A DNA stretch of 64,000 bases from JAJUFS01 sp036381175 (GTDB taxonomy: Bacteria; Pseudomonadota; Gammaproteobacteria; Natronospirales; JAJUFS01): positions 1 to 64,000 of the forward strand of contig DASVDI010000005.1 of NCBI GenBank assembly GCA_036381175.1. The letters run 5' to 3'. Each line of letters begins with the position of its first letter. Positions within the stretch are counted from its first letter, which is position 1. The notes beneath the pieces were generated by a model. The model had not been told where the DNA came from. It saw only the letters and a list, made by a program, of their open reading frames with translations, and did no database searches. This document shows positions 37,872 through 46,730 of this stretch, piece after piece. A program made the translations under genes and the position numbers.

Positions 37872-38977
37872 CCGCCCGCCACGCCGCGCGGCGAAAGCAC
37901 GAGCTGCCACAACTGCATGCGTCTTGCGCGGAAACCCGCCGCGCTCATCAACAGGTACAAGCGCCACATGCGGCGGAAACGTTCGTCGTATTTCGACAGC
38001 AGATTCTGGCAGCGCGTTTCGAAGTTTTCGTGCCACGCAAGCAGCGTGCGATCGTAATCGGCGCCGAAGTTGTGCCAGTCCTCCATCACGAACAACTGCT
38101 CGCACGCGGCACCGATCTGGCGGACTGACGGCAGGTTGGAACGCGGAAAAATGTAACGCGCGATCCACGGATTGGTGTGCGTCGCGCTGGTGTTGCGGCC
38201 GATGGAATGCAGCAGGAAGAGCCCGTCGGGCTTGAGGCATTTTCGCAGTACGTCAAAATAGCGCCGGTAATTGCGAAAGCCGACGTGCTCGAACATGCCG
38301 ATGGAGAACACGCGATCGAAATGGCCTGAAAATTTCTCGGGAAGATCGCGGTAATCTTCAAGACGGATATCGACGGGAAGCTCCGCCGCATTCGCGCGCG
38401 CGAATTGCGCCTGGTGTTCGGAAACCGTGATGCCGACCGCCTCCACGCCATGATTTTCGGCGAGGTATTTCACCGCCCCGCCCCAGCCGCAACCGACATC
38501 CAGCACGCGCATGCCGGCCTTGAGCCCGAGCTTCCGCGCGACGAGATTGAGCTTCGCGCGTTGCGCACCGGCGAGATTGTCCGCGTCTTTCCAGTAACCG
38601 CAGGAATAAATCATCTGCGGATCAAGCATGCACTCGAAAAGCTCCTCGCCGAGATCGTAATGCCGCCGGCCGATCTGGAACGCGCCCGTGCGGGATTGAA
38701 GGTTGAACAAACGCGTTCGCAGCGACAATGCCGCGCGATGCCAGTCGCTCACTGATTTGTCGATATCCGCCTGCAAAAGGCGGAAGAACATGTCATCAAG
38801 ACGTTCGCAATCCCACCAGCCGTCCATGTACGACTCGCCGAGCCCGAGTGAGCCCTGCACCACCGCACGCCGAAAAAAACGCGCATCGTGCACACGGATA
38901 TCCCACGGCCGCTCGCCATCGACGCGGATATCCGCCCGCCCGAGCAGCTCGATCACGCGTTTTCGAAACCAGGACAT
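37853..38977 (-). CDS. cfa: Cyclopropane-fatty-acid synthase-type methyltransferase
   Basis: A 374-residue SAM-dependent methyltransferase. Visible motifs are YDLGEELFECMLDPQMIYSCGYWKDADNLAGAQ, the SAM-binding VLDVGCGWGGAVKYLAE near residue 165, and GMFEHVGFRNYRRYF. Family members add a methylene group to unsaturated phospholipid acyl chains. The protein is the usual length of bacterial Cfa. Its 3' end overlaps the YdbT-like gene by 19 bp in convergent orientation. Confidence 0.92.
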   Translation of the reverse strand: MSWFRKRVIELLGRADIRVDGERPWDIRVHDARFFRRAVVQGSLGLGESYMDGWWDCERLDDMFFRLLQADIDKSVSDWHRAALSLRTRLFNLQSRTGAFQIGRRHYDLGEELFECMLDPQMIYSCGYWKDADNLAGAQRAKLNLVARKLGLKAGMRVLDVGCGWGGAVKYLAENHGVEAVGITVSEHQAQFARANAAELPVDIRLEDYRDLPEKFSGHFDRVFSIGMFEHVGFRNYRRYFDVLRKCLKPDGLFLLHSIGRNTSATHTNPWIARYIFPRSNLPSVRQIGAACEQLFVMEDWHNFGADYDRTLLAWHENFETRCQNLLSKYDERFRRMWRLYLLMSAAGFRARRMQLWQLVLSPRGVAGGYNAPR

Positions 38978-39140
38978 GACGCGCGGTATCGCAAAAAAAC
39001 AGGGGATTTACCATACATAAAAGGGTGCAGGTTTCCGGTTACGCGCAGGCACATATATAAAAGGTCACAGCCTGGAGCTCGCCGGGAAGAACGAATCGCG
39101 TCGCCCGTTCGCCTGGTCGCGCCGTCCCGGCCCGCCCACC

Positions 39141-39234
39141 CTCGAATAAAAGTGAACCTCCGGCGGAACCCGGAGGATTCACGGTCGAGCCACTGCGCAT
39201 CCGCGCGTCATGCGCGTTCCGGATGAGCGGTGGC
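39141..39234 (+). promoter_or_regulatory. Strongly folded leader upstream of the cytochrome lipoprotein
   Basis: Two adjoining hairpins precede the gene at 39274. The first pairs 39141-39145 with 39185-39189 and 39152-39162 with 39171-39182 (GTGAA-CCTCCG against CGGAGG-TTCAC). The second pairs 39189-39196 with 39227-39234 and contains CATCCG/CGGATG inside. They end 40 bp before the start codon and its GGAGGT. I do not recognise a named riboswitch. It could be a cis-regulatory RNA. Confidence 0.5.
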
Positions 39235-39273
39235 GACGCGAATTCGAGTCAAACCGCTCTGTGGAGGTGGGTC

Positions 39274-40221
39274 ATGTCTTTAAACACGCCGTTACCGGGA
39301 AGAATCCTGTCCCGTTCGTTAACAGCCACGGCAGGTCGCTGGCTGCTGCTGTTGGCGGTCGGTTTCGTATTGGTGCTGGGAGGCTGCGGTGGCGGCGGCG
39401 GCGGTGGCGGCGGAACGACACCGCCACCGCCGGACAATGGTGGTGGTGACGGAGGCGGCGATGGTGGCGGTGACGGTGGTGGCGACGATACCGCCATCGA
39501 ACCCACACTCGCATCCATACAGGAGAATGTCTTCACGCCGATCTGCACCCAGTGCCACACGGGCGGGTCTGCGCCACAAGGCTTGCGCCTGGAAGCCGGC
39601 GTTTCCTACGGCATGCTGGTGAACGTCGCCAGCGTGGAGGTGCCGGAACTCCTCCGCGTGAATCCCGGCAATCCGGACGACAGCTACCTGATCCACAAGC
39701 TGGAAGGCTCGCAAGCCGTCGGTGAACGCATGCCGCTGGGCGGACCTTACCTCTCCGAAGACACTATCGCGGCCATTCGCCAATGGATCACGGATGGCGC
39801 GCCCGAGACCGCCACGGCGGGAACACAGGGCAAGACGACCTTGACCGGCGCATGGCCGGTTCCGGACAGCAAGCTCGATGCAGCGCCCGGGCAGATCCTG
39901 TTGATCGCGGATGCGGAGCTTGATGTTTCCCTGCTGCGCGCCGGACTGGTTGAGGTGGTGAACCTGGACGACGTTGATCCCGTCACCCTGCAACCGCGCC
40001 CGGTGGAGAATCTGCGCATGCAGATCACCTCGCTCGCGCCGACTGTCATCCGGCTTGATGCGCCCGCCGAATCCTGGGGTGCAGGCCACTACGAAGTGCG
40101 TGTCGATGGCACGGGCGCGCTTGCGGTGGCGGACCGTTCCGGGCGGATCATCGACGGCAATGACGACGGCACGCCGGGCGGTGATTTTGTCCTGAACTTC
40201 GAAATCGAGCCCGCCCGGTGA
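39274..40221 (+). CDS. Cytochrome c-like lipoprotein with Gly/Pro-rich linker
   Basis: A 315-residue protein: signal anchor and lipobox ending VLGGC near residue 35, then a run of glycines, four prolines and a Gly-Asp repeat as a flexible linker. A single-heme domain follows with ENVFTPICTQCHTGG (CxxCH) near residue 95 and a possible axial Met in GERMPLGGPYL. The last 100 residues are beta-rich. It would be lipid-anchored, probably at the outer membrane. GGAGGT precedes the ATG. The stop overlaps the GTG of the barrel gene, so the two are coupled. Confidence 0.87.
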   Translation: MSLNTPLPGRILSRSLTATAGRWLLLLAVGFVLVLGGCGGGGGGGGGTTPPPPDNGGGDGGGDGGGDGGGDDTAIEPTLASIQENVFTPICTQCHTGGSAPQGLRLEAGVSYGMLVNVASVEVPELLRVNPGNPDDSYLIHKLEGSQAVGERMPLGGPYLSEDTIAAIRQWITDGAPETATAGTQGKTTLTGAWPVPDSKLDAAPGQILLIADAELDVSLLRAGLVEVVNLDDVDPVTLQPRPVENLRMQITSLAPTVIRLDAPAESWGAGHYEVRVDGTGALAVADRSGRIIDGNDDGTPGGDFVLNFEIEPAR

Positions 40222-41324
40222 GGGTGGTTGCAGCGCTCGCGAGCCTCGCCGGACTGGGGCTCGCGTTGCTGTTCGGGACGCCGGCAAATGCGGAGCCATG
40301 GATCGCCGTCAAGGAGGGCATGAAGTGCGCGAGCTGCCATGTGAATGCGACCGGCGGCGGCATGCGCACCGAGTACGGCAACCTCTATGCACAGATGACC
40401 TTGTCGGCGAGACAATTCGCCACCGACGGGGCTGCCAACGACAAGCCATGGACCGGGCGCTTGAACGAGTACGTCGCAGTGGGTGGCAACCTGCGCGCGA
40501 ATGCGAATTTCGCGGACATCCCGGACCAGGATAGCCAGTTCGCGTTCGATCTCGAGGAAACGCGGCTTTACCTGGATTTCAGCCCACTGCCCGGCCGTGT
40601 CGATATCTACCTTGACCAGCACATCGCGCCGGGCGGCAGCTTCAACCTTGAGGCGTATGCCCGTTACTGGTCGGCGGATCACGACTGGTACATCAAGGCC
40701 GGACAGATGTATCTGCCGTTCGGCCTGCGGCTCGAAGATGACAGCGCCTTCATCCGCCAGACGCCGGGCATCAACTTCAACACGCCCGATACCGGTGTGG
40801 AGTTCGGCTGGGAAACGGCGCGCTGGAGTACCCAGATCGCGGTTTCGAATGGCACGGCCGGCGGACCGGAACTGGATACCGGCAAGCAGCTCAGCCTGAG
40901 GTCCGTGCACGTGCGTCCGGGATGGCGAGCCGGCGCGAGCCTCAACGTGAACGACACGGAACTCGGCGAGCGGAACATGCAGAACCTTTTTGCGGGGCTG
41001 CGCACCGGGCCGGTTGCATGGCTGGCTGAGATCGACTTCATCCAGGATGACACCTTCGCCGCCGGCGAGCTGACTCAACAGGCAGGCCTCGTGGAAGCGA
41101 ACTGGCTGTTTCGCAAAGGTCACAACCTGAAAGTCACGGCCGAGATACTTGACCCGAATACGGACATCGACGATGACGAGATGAACCGCTACAGCGTGGC
41201 GTGGGAATACTTCCCGATTCCTTACCTGCAACTGCGGCTGGGAACGCGTTTGTACGACGGCATTCCGGATGAAGCCCTGCAAAACCACACGCTGGTTTTC
41301 CTGCAAATGCACGGCTATTTCTGA
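40218..41324 (+). CDS. Outer-membrane beta-barrel protein with an N-terminal CxxCH heme motif
   Basis: A 368-residue precursor with signal peptide ending GTPANAEP. Directly after comes EGMKCASCHVNATGGGMRTEYGNLYAQ, a heme-c attachment motif. The rest alternates hydrophobic/polar residues in about 14-16 predicted strands (FAFDLEETRLYLDFSPLP, WYIKAGQMYLPFGLRLED) and ends LVFLQMHGYF, with the terminal Phe typical of barrels. It overlaps the cytochrome lipoprotein. The pair could move electrons across the outer membrane, but one heme each is far fewer than in known Mtr/Pio conduits, so this is inference. Confidence 0.82.
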   Translation: MRVVAALASLAGLGLALLFGTPANAEPWIAVKEGMKCASCHVNATGGGMRTEYGNLYAQMTLSARQFATDGAANDKPWTGRLNEYVAVGGNLRANANFADIPDQDSQFAFDLEETRLYLDFSPLPGRVDIYLDQHIAPGGSFNLEAYARYWSADHDWYIKAGQMYLPFGLRLEDDSAFIRQTPGINFNTPDTGVEFGWETARWSTQIAVSNGTAGGPELDTGKQLSLRSVHVRPGWRAGASLNVNDTELGERNMQNLFAGLRTGPVAWLAEIDFIQDDTFAAGELTQQAGLVEANWLFRKGHNLKVTAEILDPNTDIDDDEMNRYSVAWEYFPIPYLQLRLGTRLYDGIPDEALQNHTLVFLQMHGYF

Positions 41325-41340
41325 CGAAGCTGCGTCGCAT

Positions 41341-41378
41341 TCCGGCGAGCCTGGAAGCGAGGCTCGCCGGATTTTTTT
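41341..41378 (+). terminator. Terminator of the cytochrome/barrel operon
   Basis: A 12-bp stem TCCGGCGAGCCT / AGGCTCGCCGGA with a 7-base loop is followed by seven T, 16 bp after the barrel stop codon. Confidence 0.93.
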
Positions 41379-41402
41379 ATTCAGTGATGCGCGGCTCCGG
41401 TC

Positions 41403-41801
41403 TCATCCCATCGCCCCGAGCAACACCCACGCGAGCGCAATTTGTGCGCCGAACCCGACCGCGAACGCCAGCGTGCGCAACCAGGGAATGGCGAAGGCAT
41501 AGACGAAGAAATGCACGACCCGCGCCCAGAAATAAATCATCGCGGCCGTTGCCGTGACGGCGGTGCCGGCATCAAGAACGTGCACCGCGATCGCCAGCGG
41601 GGCGAATATCACGAGATTTTCGACTGCGTTCATGTGCGCGGCTTTCATACGTGCTGCCCACGGTGCCAGCGGTTTCGGCCGCTCGGGATAGCCCACGGTA
41701 TCGACAAGCCCGCGTACCGTGATCCGGTTCAGCACATAGGGAATCCACAGCAGGCCCGTGAAAACCGTCACCCATACGAGATACGTCATTTCCGTTTTCA
41801 T
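41403..41801 (-). CDS. MAPEG-family membrane protein
   Basis: A 132-residue inner-membrane protein with four helices. AAHMNAVENLVIFAPLAIAVH contains the family's E-N...F/P pattern, and YFWARVVHFFVYAFAIPWLRTLAF the conserved Arg-aromatic motif. Bacterial MAPEG proteins include glutathione-dependent enzymes, but most are uncharacterised. Monocistronic. Confidence 0.88.
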   Translation of the reverse strand: MKTEMTYLVWVTVFTGLLWIPYVLNRITVRGLVDTVGYPERPKPLAPWAARMKAAHMNAVENLVIFAPLAIAVHVLDAGTAVTATAAMIYFWARVVHFFVYAFAIPWLRTLAFAVGFGAQIALAWVLLGAMG

Positions 41802-41894
41802 CGCGTCGACCCTTTTCGGTGATTTGAAGACTCATAGAGAATAGACGAGGCGATTCGGCGAGGGGGTTTTCTTCAAGGTAAAGGCGAGACACGC

Positions 41895-41929
41895 AAAAAA
41901 AAAACGGTCCGTGATTGATCACGAACCGT
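41895..41929 (-). terminator. Terminator behind the RNA-binding protein gene
   Basis: On the minus strand the hairpin ACGGTTCGTGA / TCACGGACCGT is followed by ten T (A10 at 41895-41904). It lies about 75 bp beyond the stop codon at 42004. Confidence 0.88.
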
Positions 41930-42003
41930 CTTCATCCGGCAACGACACGGGCCGCTGCCGGTCTGTCATCCTGATGTTGCCGTGGGGCTATTCGACGCCC
42001 GGC

Positions 42004-42291
42004 TTACCAGCGAGGACGATTGCCGCCACCGCCACCACGTGCCGGTTTTTCAGTGGCCATGTTGACCTTGAGCGGACGTCCGCCCATGTCCTTGCCATCC
42101 TGTTCCAGTGCCTTTTCCGCCGCCTGCTGGGAAGCAAACGTGATGAATCCGAAGCCCTTCGGCCGGCCGGTGTCGCGGTCCTTGATCAGCGCAAGATCCT
42201 CGATTTCGCCATACGGGGAAAAGAGTTCGCGCAACTGTTCTTCGTCCACGGTGTACGGGAAGTTGCCGACATACAATTTATTCTGCTTCAT
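42004..42291 (-). CDS. Single-RRM RNA-binding protein
   Basis: A 95-residue protein with one RNA-recognition motif: RNP2 is KLYVGNFPY and RNP1 KGFGFITF. The tail PARGGGGGNRPRW is Gly/Arg-rich, like cold-inducible plant and cyanobacterial Rbp proteins. It probably binds single-stranded RNA and may be cold-regulated. The 247-bp gap to the next gene (42292-42538) should hold its promoter and a long leader; I see nothing else there. Confidence 0.92.
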   Translation of the reverse strand: MKQNKLYVGNFPYTVDEEQLRELFSPYGEIEDLALIKDRDTGRPKGFGFITFASQQAAEKALEQDGKDMGGRPLKVNMATEKPARGGGGGNRPRW

Positions 42292-42538
42292 TACCAATAC
42301 CTGAATTATCGAAACACGGTTGTTTCAGGGCGGATTCTACCTCAATGGCGCGCCTGTCCTCGAAAACTTCTGACATAACATGTCATTTCGCCTGTTTTTT
42401 TTCGAGTCCCAAACACAGGCCTGCGGCTGAACACGCGCCTCGCCCATTCGCATCCCCGCGCAAGAGGACATATCATCGTCGTTGTTCGGCATCCCCCCAA
42501 CTTCTCTTCCTGCCACTCGAACAGGAAAGCACCACAGC

Positions 42539-43312
42539 ATGCTGATTCCCGAGTTGATAAAACGTGCCGTTGTCGGCGAGCAGCGATTCGATTTCATCGA
42601 ATCGTCAATCAGCATGTCCGACGGAAAAATGCTGTCATCGTTGAAAGGCGAGGGACACGCCGACCCCGGCGACAGCTGCTTTCATTTCCGCTCGCGCACG
42701 CCGCTCCCTGATAAATGGAAGCAGTATGGCGACCCGGCCAACGCCGGCGCGACGCCGGACAGCGGTCTCGTGTTTCGTGCCGACGGCATCGAGCGCGGCA
42801 GCGCAAGCTGGACCGGCATCGCTACGGGATTGCGCGTCATCCAGGGGCGGGCAATCCACGCGAAGGTCAGCGAATGGTCGCGCGCCGACGAACGTTCAGT
42901 GCACCTGTCTTTCACACGCGTGGTGATACCGGGGCGGCTTGGCTATCCGGTAACCGTTCGGCATTCGGCCGGACACAACGCACGCATGGCGTCCATCGAC
43001 TGGGAAAACGTCAGGATCGACTTTCGCGATTACGACAGTTACACCGAGGTTTGCGCCTACAGCTCCACGGAGCTGCCCGTCTACTTCGCCGAAAGTGTCG
43101 TTCACGTACTCGGCAAGATGCTCGACCGCCAGGTGGGCTGGATCTACCGCGAGCGGCATGCCGACAATCACCGCGTCATCAGCGTAAAGGCGCTGTCATC
43201 AGGCATGCGTGACGGGTTGTCCGCCGACACCGGCCCGTCATCCTCGAACTCCACCTCGAGCTACCAGAAATTCTGGCAATCCTGTGCGCGGGAGCTGGCG
43301 GCCCTGCTTTGA
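42539..43312 (+). CDS. Hypothetical soluble protein
   Basis: A 257-residue protein without signal peptide or membrane segments. It starts MLIPELIKRAVVGEQRFDFIES and contains the regular, mixed alpha/beta pattern of a real protein (ARMASIDWENVRIDFRDYDSY, YFAESVVHVLGKMLDRQVGWIYRER). The C terminus is Ser-rich. I do not recognise the family. Isolated gene without evident operon partner. Confidence 0.65.
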   Translation: MLIPELIKRAVVGEQRFDFIESSISMSDGKMLSSLKGEGHADPGDSCFHFRSRTPLPDKWKQYGDPANAGATPDSGLVFRADGIERGSASWTGIATGLRVIQGRAIHAKVSEWSRADERSVHLSFTRVVIPGRLGYPVTVRHSAGHNARMASIDWENVRIDFRDYDSYTEVCAYSSTELPVYFAESVVHVLGKMLDRQVGWIYRERHADNHRVISVKALSSGMRDGLSADTGPSSSNSTSSYQKFWQSCARELAALL

Positions 43313-43450
43313 GACAGCCTCGGTCGCGTCATCGATATTCGTCGCCGACACAACGTTTCACCTACCCATGATTGTCTAGGCCGCACCGTGGATTACCCGG
43401 TCGTGGTTATTCCCTTCCAATGTGTTGACTGAACAATCGTGGAGGCCGGC

Positions 43451-44185
43451 TTGACGTTCTCGGTCGTCGCGCGTTGCGCGCGGACAGGTAAATTCGGAGT
43501 TGCTGCGGCAACGGCGACGAACGCCGTCGGCAAGCTCGTGTCGCACGCGATGGCAAAATACGGCGCGATCGCGACGCAGGCGATGCTCAACCCGTATCTC
43601 GGTTACGACGGACTGCGGCTTCTGCAGAGAGGAAGCAGCGCGCGTGAAGCATTGAAGCGCCTGCTCGCGAACGACCCGCACCCCGGGCTTCGCCAGGTCG
43701 GCATTGTGGATGGCGAAGGCAGCAGCGCGGCCTGGACAGGCAACGAAAACCTGCACTGGGCTGGCCACCGGGAGGAACACAACTTTTCCGTGCAGGGCAA
43801 TCGCATGGCCGGACCCGGCGTTCTGGATGCGGCGGTGGAAACCATGCACGCCACCGAGGACAAGGATCTCGCGGAGCGATTGCTGCTTGCGCTCGAAGCC
43901 GGCGATGCGAAAGGCGGCGACAGGCTGGGCGAGCGCTCCGGCAACATTCTCGTGTTCGATCACGAGGAGTACCCGCAGTGGGATATTCGCGTGGACGATC
44001 ACGACAAACCGATCGAGGAGCTGCGCCGGCTGTTCCACCTTTTCCAGGATGAACTGCTGTCACACATGAACAGGCTGCCGACGCGAAAGGATTATCCGCA
44101 GATAGTAAACGACGAAGACCTGCGGCTACCGGTCAGTACATCGAGCCCTGCCTCCGGTCAGCGGCGGCGCGATCGCGAGGAATGA
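43451..44185 (+). CDS. DUF1028 family protein
   Basis: A 244-residue member of DUF1028, an Ntn-hydrolase-like family. Conserved segments are TFSVVARCARTGKFGVAAATA, SHAMAKYGAIATQAMLNPYLGYDGLRLL, RQVGIVDGEGSSAAWTG and RSGNILVF. The TTG at 43451 is preferred over GTG 43439: GGAGG lies just upstream and the product then begins with TFSVVA, as relatives do. Its last 53 bases overlap the convergent ligase gene. Relatives are often near peptidases, which fits the M20 gene here. Confidence 0.9.
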   Translation: MTFSVVARCARTGKFGVAAATATNAVGKLVSHAMAKYGAIATQAMLNPYLGYDGLRLLQRGSSAREALKRLLANDPHPGLRQVGIVDGEGSSAAWTGNENLHWAGHREEHNFSVQGNRMAGPGVLDAAVETMHATEDKDLAERLLLALEAGDAKGGDRLGERSGNILVFDHEEYPQWDIRVDDHDKPIEELRRLFHLFQDELLSHMNRLPTRKDYPQIVNDEDLRLPVSTSSPASGQRRRDREE

Positions 44186-45293
44186 AGTCATCATCCGTAT
44201 CCTGCTCCAATGCATCACATTGCGCGGAGACCACATCGCGGAGCGATTCACTATCAGCATACCATTCTCGCTGCACGTGATAGCCGAGCTCCGAATCCAG
44301 CCGCCGTTGCAGCATCGTTATCTCTTCTGCATCACCGAGTGATTCGGCAACCGGGAATACTTTTTCGATCAGCGCCGCAACCAGCTCACGCAGCGGGCCT
44401 GTCTCGCCGCGTTCATTCATGATGTATTGCGCATTCATGCCGTGTTGCGACGCCCGGTAACGGTTTTCCATTTCCAGCCACCACGGCAACGTGGCCGGAA
44501 TGTCAGGCTCTTCATCGCGCAGGATGGACACCGCCAGCGCACGCACGAACGCCGCAAGCATCGCAGCCTGCGTGACGGTAAACTGCGCATCCATGATCCG
44601 AACCTCGATCGTGCCCAGGTCGGGTTGCGGGCGAATGTGCCAGTGCGCGTCCTTGATGGACTTGAAAATGCCGGCGCGTTGCGAGGCCGAGAATGCATCG
44701 CAGAAACGCTGCCAGGTGTGAATGTACGGCGGCGTGACGTAACGGTTTCCCTGTGCCAGCACGCGCAATCGATAACTTGCGAAGTCGGTGTCCGCACCGC
44801 GATAGAACGGCGAGTTCGCAGAAACGGCGATCAACGCCGGCAGGCAAGGAATCAAACCGCAGATGACGCGCATGGCGTCATCGCCCGACGGCATGCCGAT
44901 GTGCACATGCGCCGCGAAACTCAACTGCTCATAACTGACGTAGCCCGACGATTTTTCGATGCCGCGATAGCGCGGCGACGGCGTGACGTCCGCCAGGCGC
45001 TCCGAGAACGGGTGCGTGCCTGCACCGAGAAGACGCATATCGAGATCGGTTGCCGTTTGTTGCACGCGCCGGACAAGTGCCTGCACTTCATGCCGCAATT
45101 CCGTTGCGTTATTGCACACCGGCGAATTGAGCTCGACCGCGGACTGCATGTATTCCGATGTCACGTTCGCAGCATCGGCCATGTGATCAATGAGCGGCAC
45201 GACGCCACTCACGAGATCCAGCGTGTCGCGACCAACGAGCTGCCACTCCGTTTCCATGCCGAGTGTCGGCTCGCTGCATTGCGTGAACTTCAT
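44133..45293 (-). CDS. YbdK-type carboxylate-amine ligase (GCS2 family)
   Basis: A 386-residue member of glutamate-cysteine ligase family 2. Typical features are PTLGMETEWQLV near the N terminus, HVHIGMPSGDDAMRVI, RGADTDFASYRLRV and DLGTIEVRIMDAQ. YbdK of E. coli has weak glutamate-cysteine ligase activity; the natural amide product is unknown. Its ATG overlaps the stop of the M20 hydrolase upstream by 4 bases, so one enzyme makes and the other may cleave an amide bond. Confidence 0.93.
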   Translation of the reverse strand: MKFTQCSEPTLGMETEWQLVGRDTLDLVSGVVPLIDHMADAANVTSEYMQSAVELNSPVCNNATELRHEVQALVRRVQQTATDLDMRLLGAGTHPFSERLADVTPSPRYRGIEKSSGYVSYEQLSFAAHVHIGMPSGDDAMRVICGLIPCLPALIAVSANSPFYRGADTDFASYRLRVLAQGNRYVTPPYIHTWQRFCDAFSASQRAGIFKSIKDAHWHIRPQPDLGTIEVRIMDAQFTVTQAAMLAAFVRALAVSILRDEEPDIPATLPWWLEMENRYRASQHGMNAQYIMNERGETGPLRELVAALIEKVFPVAESLGDAEEITMLQRRLDSELGYHVQREWYADSESLRDVVSAQCDALEQDTDDDFIPRDRAAADRRQGSMY

Positions 45294-46465
45294 TGCCGGG
45301 TACTCCTGTCGTCAAGCGCTTCGCGAATGACGCGATCATAAAAAGCCGCGCCGATGGGCAGAACGTTTTCATCGATATCGAATTTCGGACTGTGCAGGGG
45401 AACGTATTCCGCGTCCGGCAAGCGCGCGCCGAATCGCACATAGCATCCTGGTATTTCCTGCAGGAAATACGCAAAATCTTCGGCGCCCATGCTCGGATTC
45501 TCCATGTGAACCAGGCCCGCTTCACCAAACAGCGCACGCACGGCGCGGCGAGCCTGCTCCGTCTCGCGCGACGCGTTGATCACAGGGGGATACCCTTCGA
45601 TGATGTCGAGGTTCACGCGCGCGCGATGCAGTTCCGCGGCCGCCTCGCCCATGCGTTTGAGACCTTCGAACACGTGTCGTCGCATTGCGGCGTCCGTCGT
45701 TCGTATCGTGCCTTCGAGAATTCCTTCTTCCGCAATCACATTTCCCGCGGTACCGGCAGAGATTTTCCCGATCGTGACAACGGTGGGATGAAATGGATCA
45801 AGCTCGCGCGTGATCAGCGTCTGGATCACGGAAATCAGCAAGCCGGTCACAATCACCGCATCAACCGATTCGTGTGGCCGCGCGCCATGCCCACCGCGAC
45901 CGGTAACACGGATCGAGAATGAATCCGACTGCGCGGTCACGACGCCGTCGCCAACCATGATCTGTCCTGTCGGATACTGGTGCGTGACATGTCCGGCGAA
46001 AATCGCTTCAACACCTTCATGCGCGCCCGCGTCGATCATGCTGCGCGCGCCTGCGCCTTCTTCTTCGGCCGGTTGGAATATGAACAGCACGCGACCCGGC
46101 GGCGGATTTTCGACGAGCATTTGTGCTGCGCCCAGCACCATCGCCATATGCGCGTCATGCCCGCAGGCGTGCATCTTGCCGGGCTCAACGGATGCGAACG
46201 GCAGTGCTGTCGATTCATGTCCCGGAAGCGCATCCATTTCCGCTCGCAATGCAACCATTGGCGTCGCCATGTCGGAACCGAGCTGCGCCGTCACGCCGGT
46301 TCCCTTGCCGCCATACGTCGGCGACAGACCCATGCGTTCAAGTTCAGAAACCACTTTCGCCGCTGTACGTTCCTCTTCAAATGACAGTTCCGGATGACGA
46401 TGAAAGTCACGGCGCAGTTCGATCATGCGGCGTATTTGAGGTTCTGATGGCAAGCCGTTCAGCAT
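45290..46465 (-). CDS. M20D amidohydrolase (hippurate hydrolase / amino-acylase type)
   Basis: A 391-residue metallo-hydrolase. The metal ligands are HACGHDAHMAMVLGAA near residue 100 and FIFQPAEEEGAGARSMID near residue 132. The dimerisation domain has GRGGHGARPHESVDAV near residue 190. Such enzymes release amino acids from N-acyl or N-aryl conjugates. It is the first gene of an operon with the YbdK-like ligase. Its substrate is not revealed by sequence. Confidence 0.93.
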   Translation of the reverse strand: MLNGLPSEPQIRRMIELRRDFHRHPELSFEEERTAAKVVSELERMGLSPTYGGKGTGVTAQLGSDMATPMVALRAEMDALPGHESTALPFASVEPGKMHACGHDAHMAMVLGAAQMLVENPPPGRVLFIFQPAEEEGAGARSMIDAGAHEGVEAIFAGHVTHQYPTGQIMVGDGVVTAQSDSFSIRVTGRGGHGARPHESVDAVIVTGLLISVIQTLITRELDPFHPTVVTIGKISAGTAGNVIAEEGILEGTIRTTDAAMRRHVFEGLKRMGEAAAELHRARVNLDIIEGYPPVINASRETEQARRAVRALFGEAGLVHMENPSMGAEDFAYFLQEIPGCYVRFGARLPDAEYVPLHSPKFDIDENVLPIGAAFYDRVIREALDDRSTRQ

Positions 46466-46685
46466 GCGACGTCCTCCTGCGGTCCCCGCGTTCCTGTCAT
46501 GGACTGCTTCGGAAACGCGGTGACGGGATCAACGCAAAAAAAAGATGAATAAAACATGACATGACGAATGTGCGGCATGACACCAACCCGCGCAATCTGC
46601 AGCGCAGCGCAGTGAAGCCATGTTCAATGGAAGCACGTAAAGGCTTATGCCCGGTTTCGAATGAAGAATGCGAACAACGAAAGCA

Positions 46686-46715
46686 GAAGGCGGCCCTGAG
46701 GCCGCCTTCCTTTTC
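46686..46715 (-). terminator. Possible terminator of the EF-hand gene
   Basis: A 10-bp stem GAAGGCGGCC / GGCCGCCTTC with a 4-base loop lies 16 bp downstream of the EF-hand stop. The T tract on the minus strand is broken (CTGCTTTCG), so efficiency is doubtful. Confidence 0.55.
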
Positions 46716-46730
46716 TCCGGTCAATGAACG

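Noticed and set aside
39380..39490. Gly-codon tract in the cytochrome lipoprotein as a CRISPR or minisatellite
   Set aside because: It is an in-frame Gly/Pro/Asp linker after a lipobox; units are irregular and there are no spacers. No CRISPR array was seen anywhere in the window.
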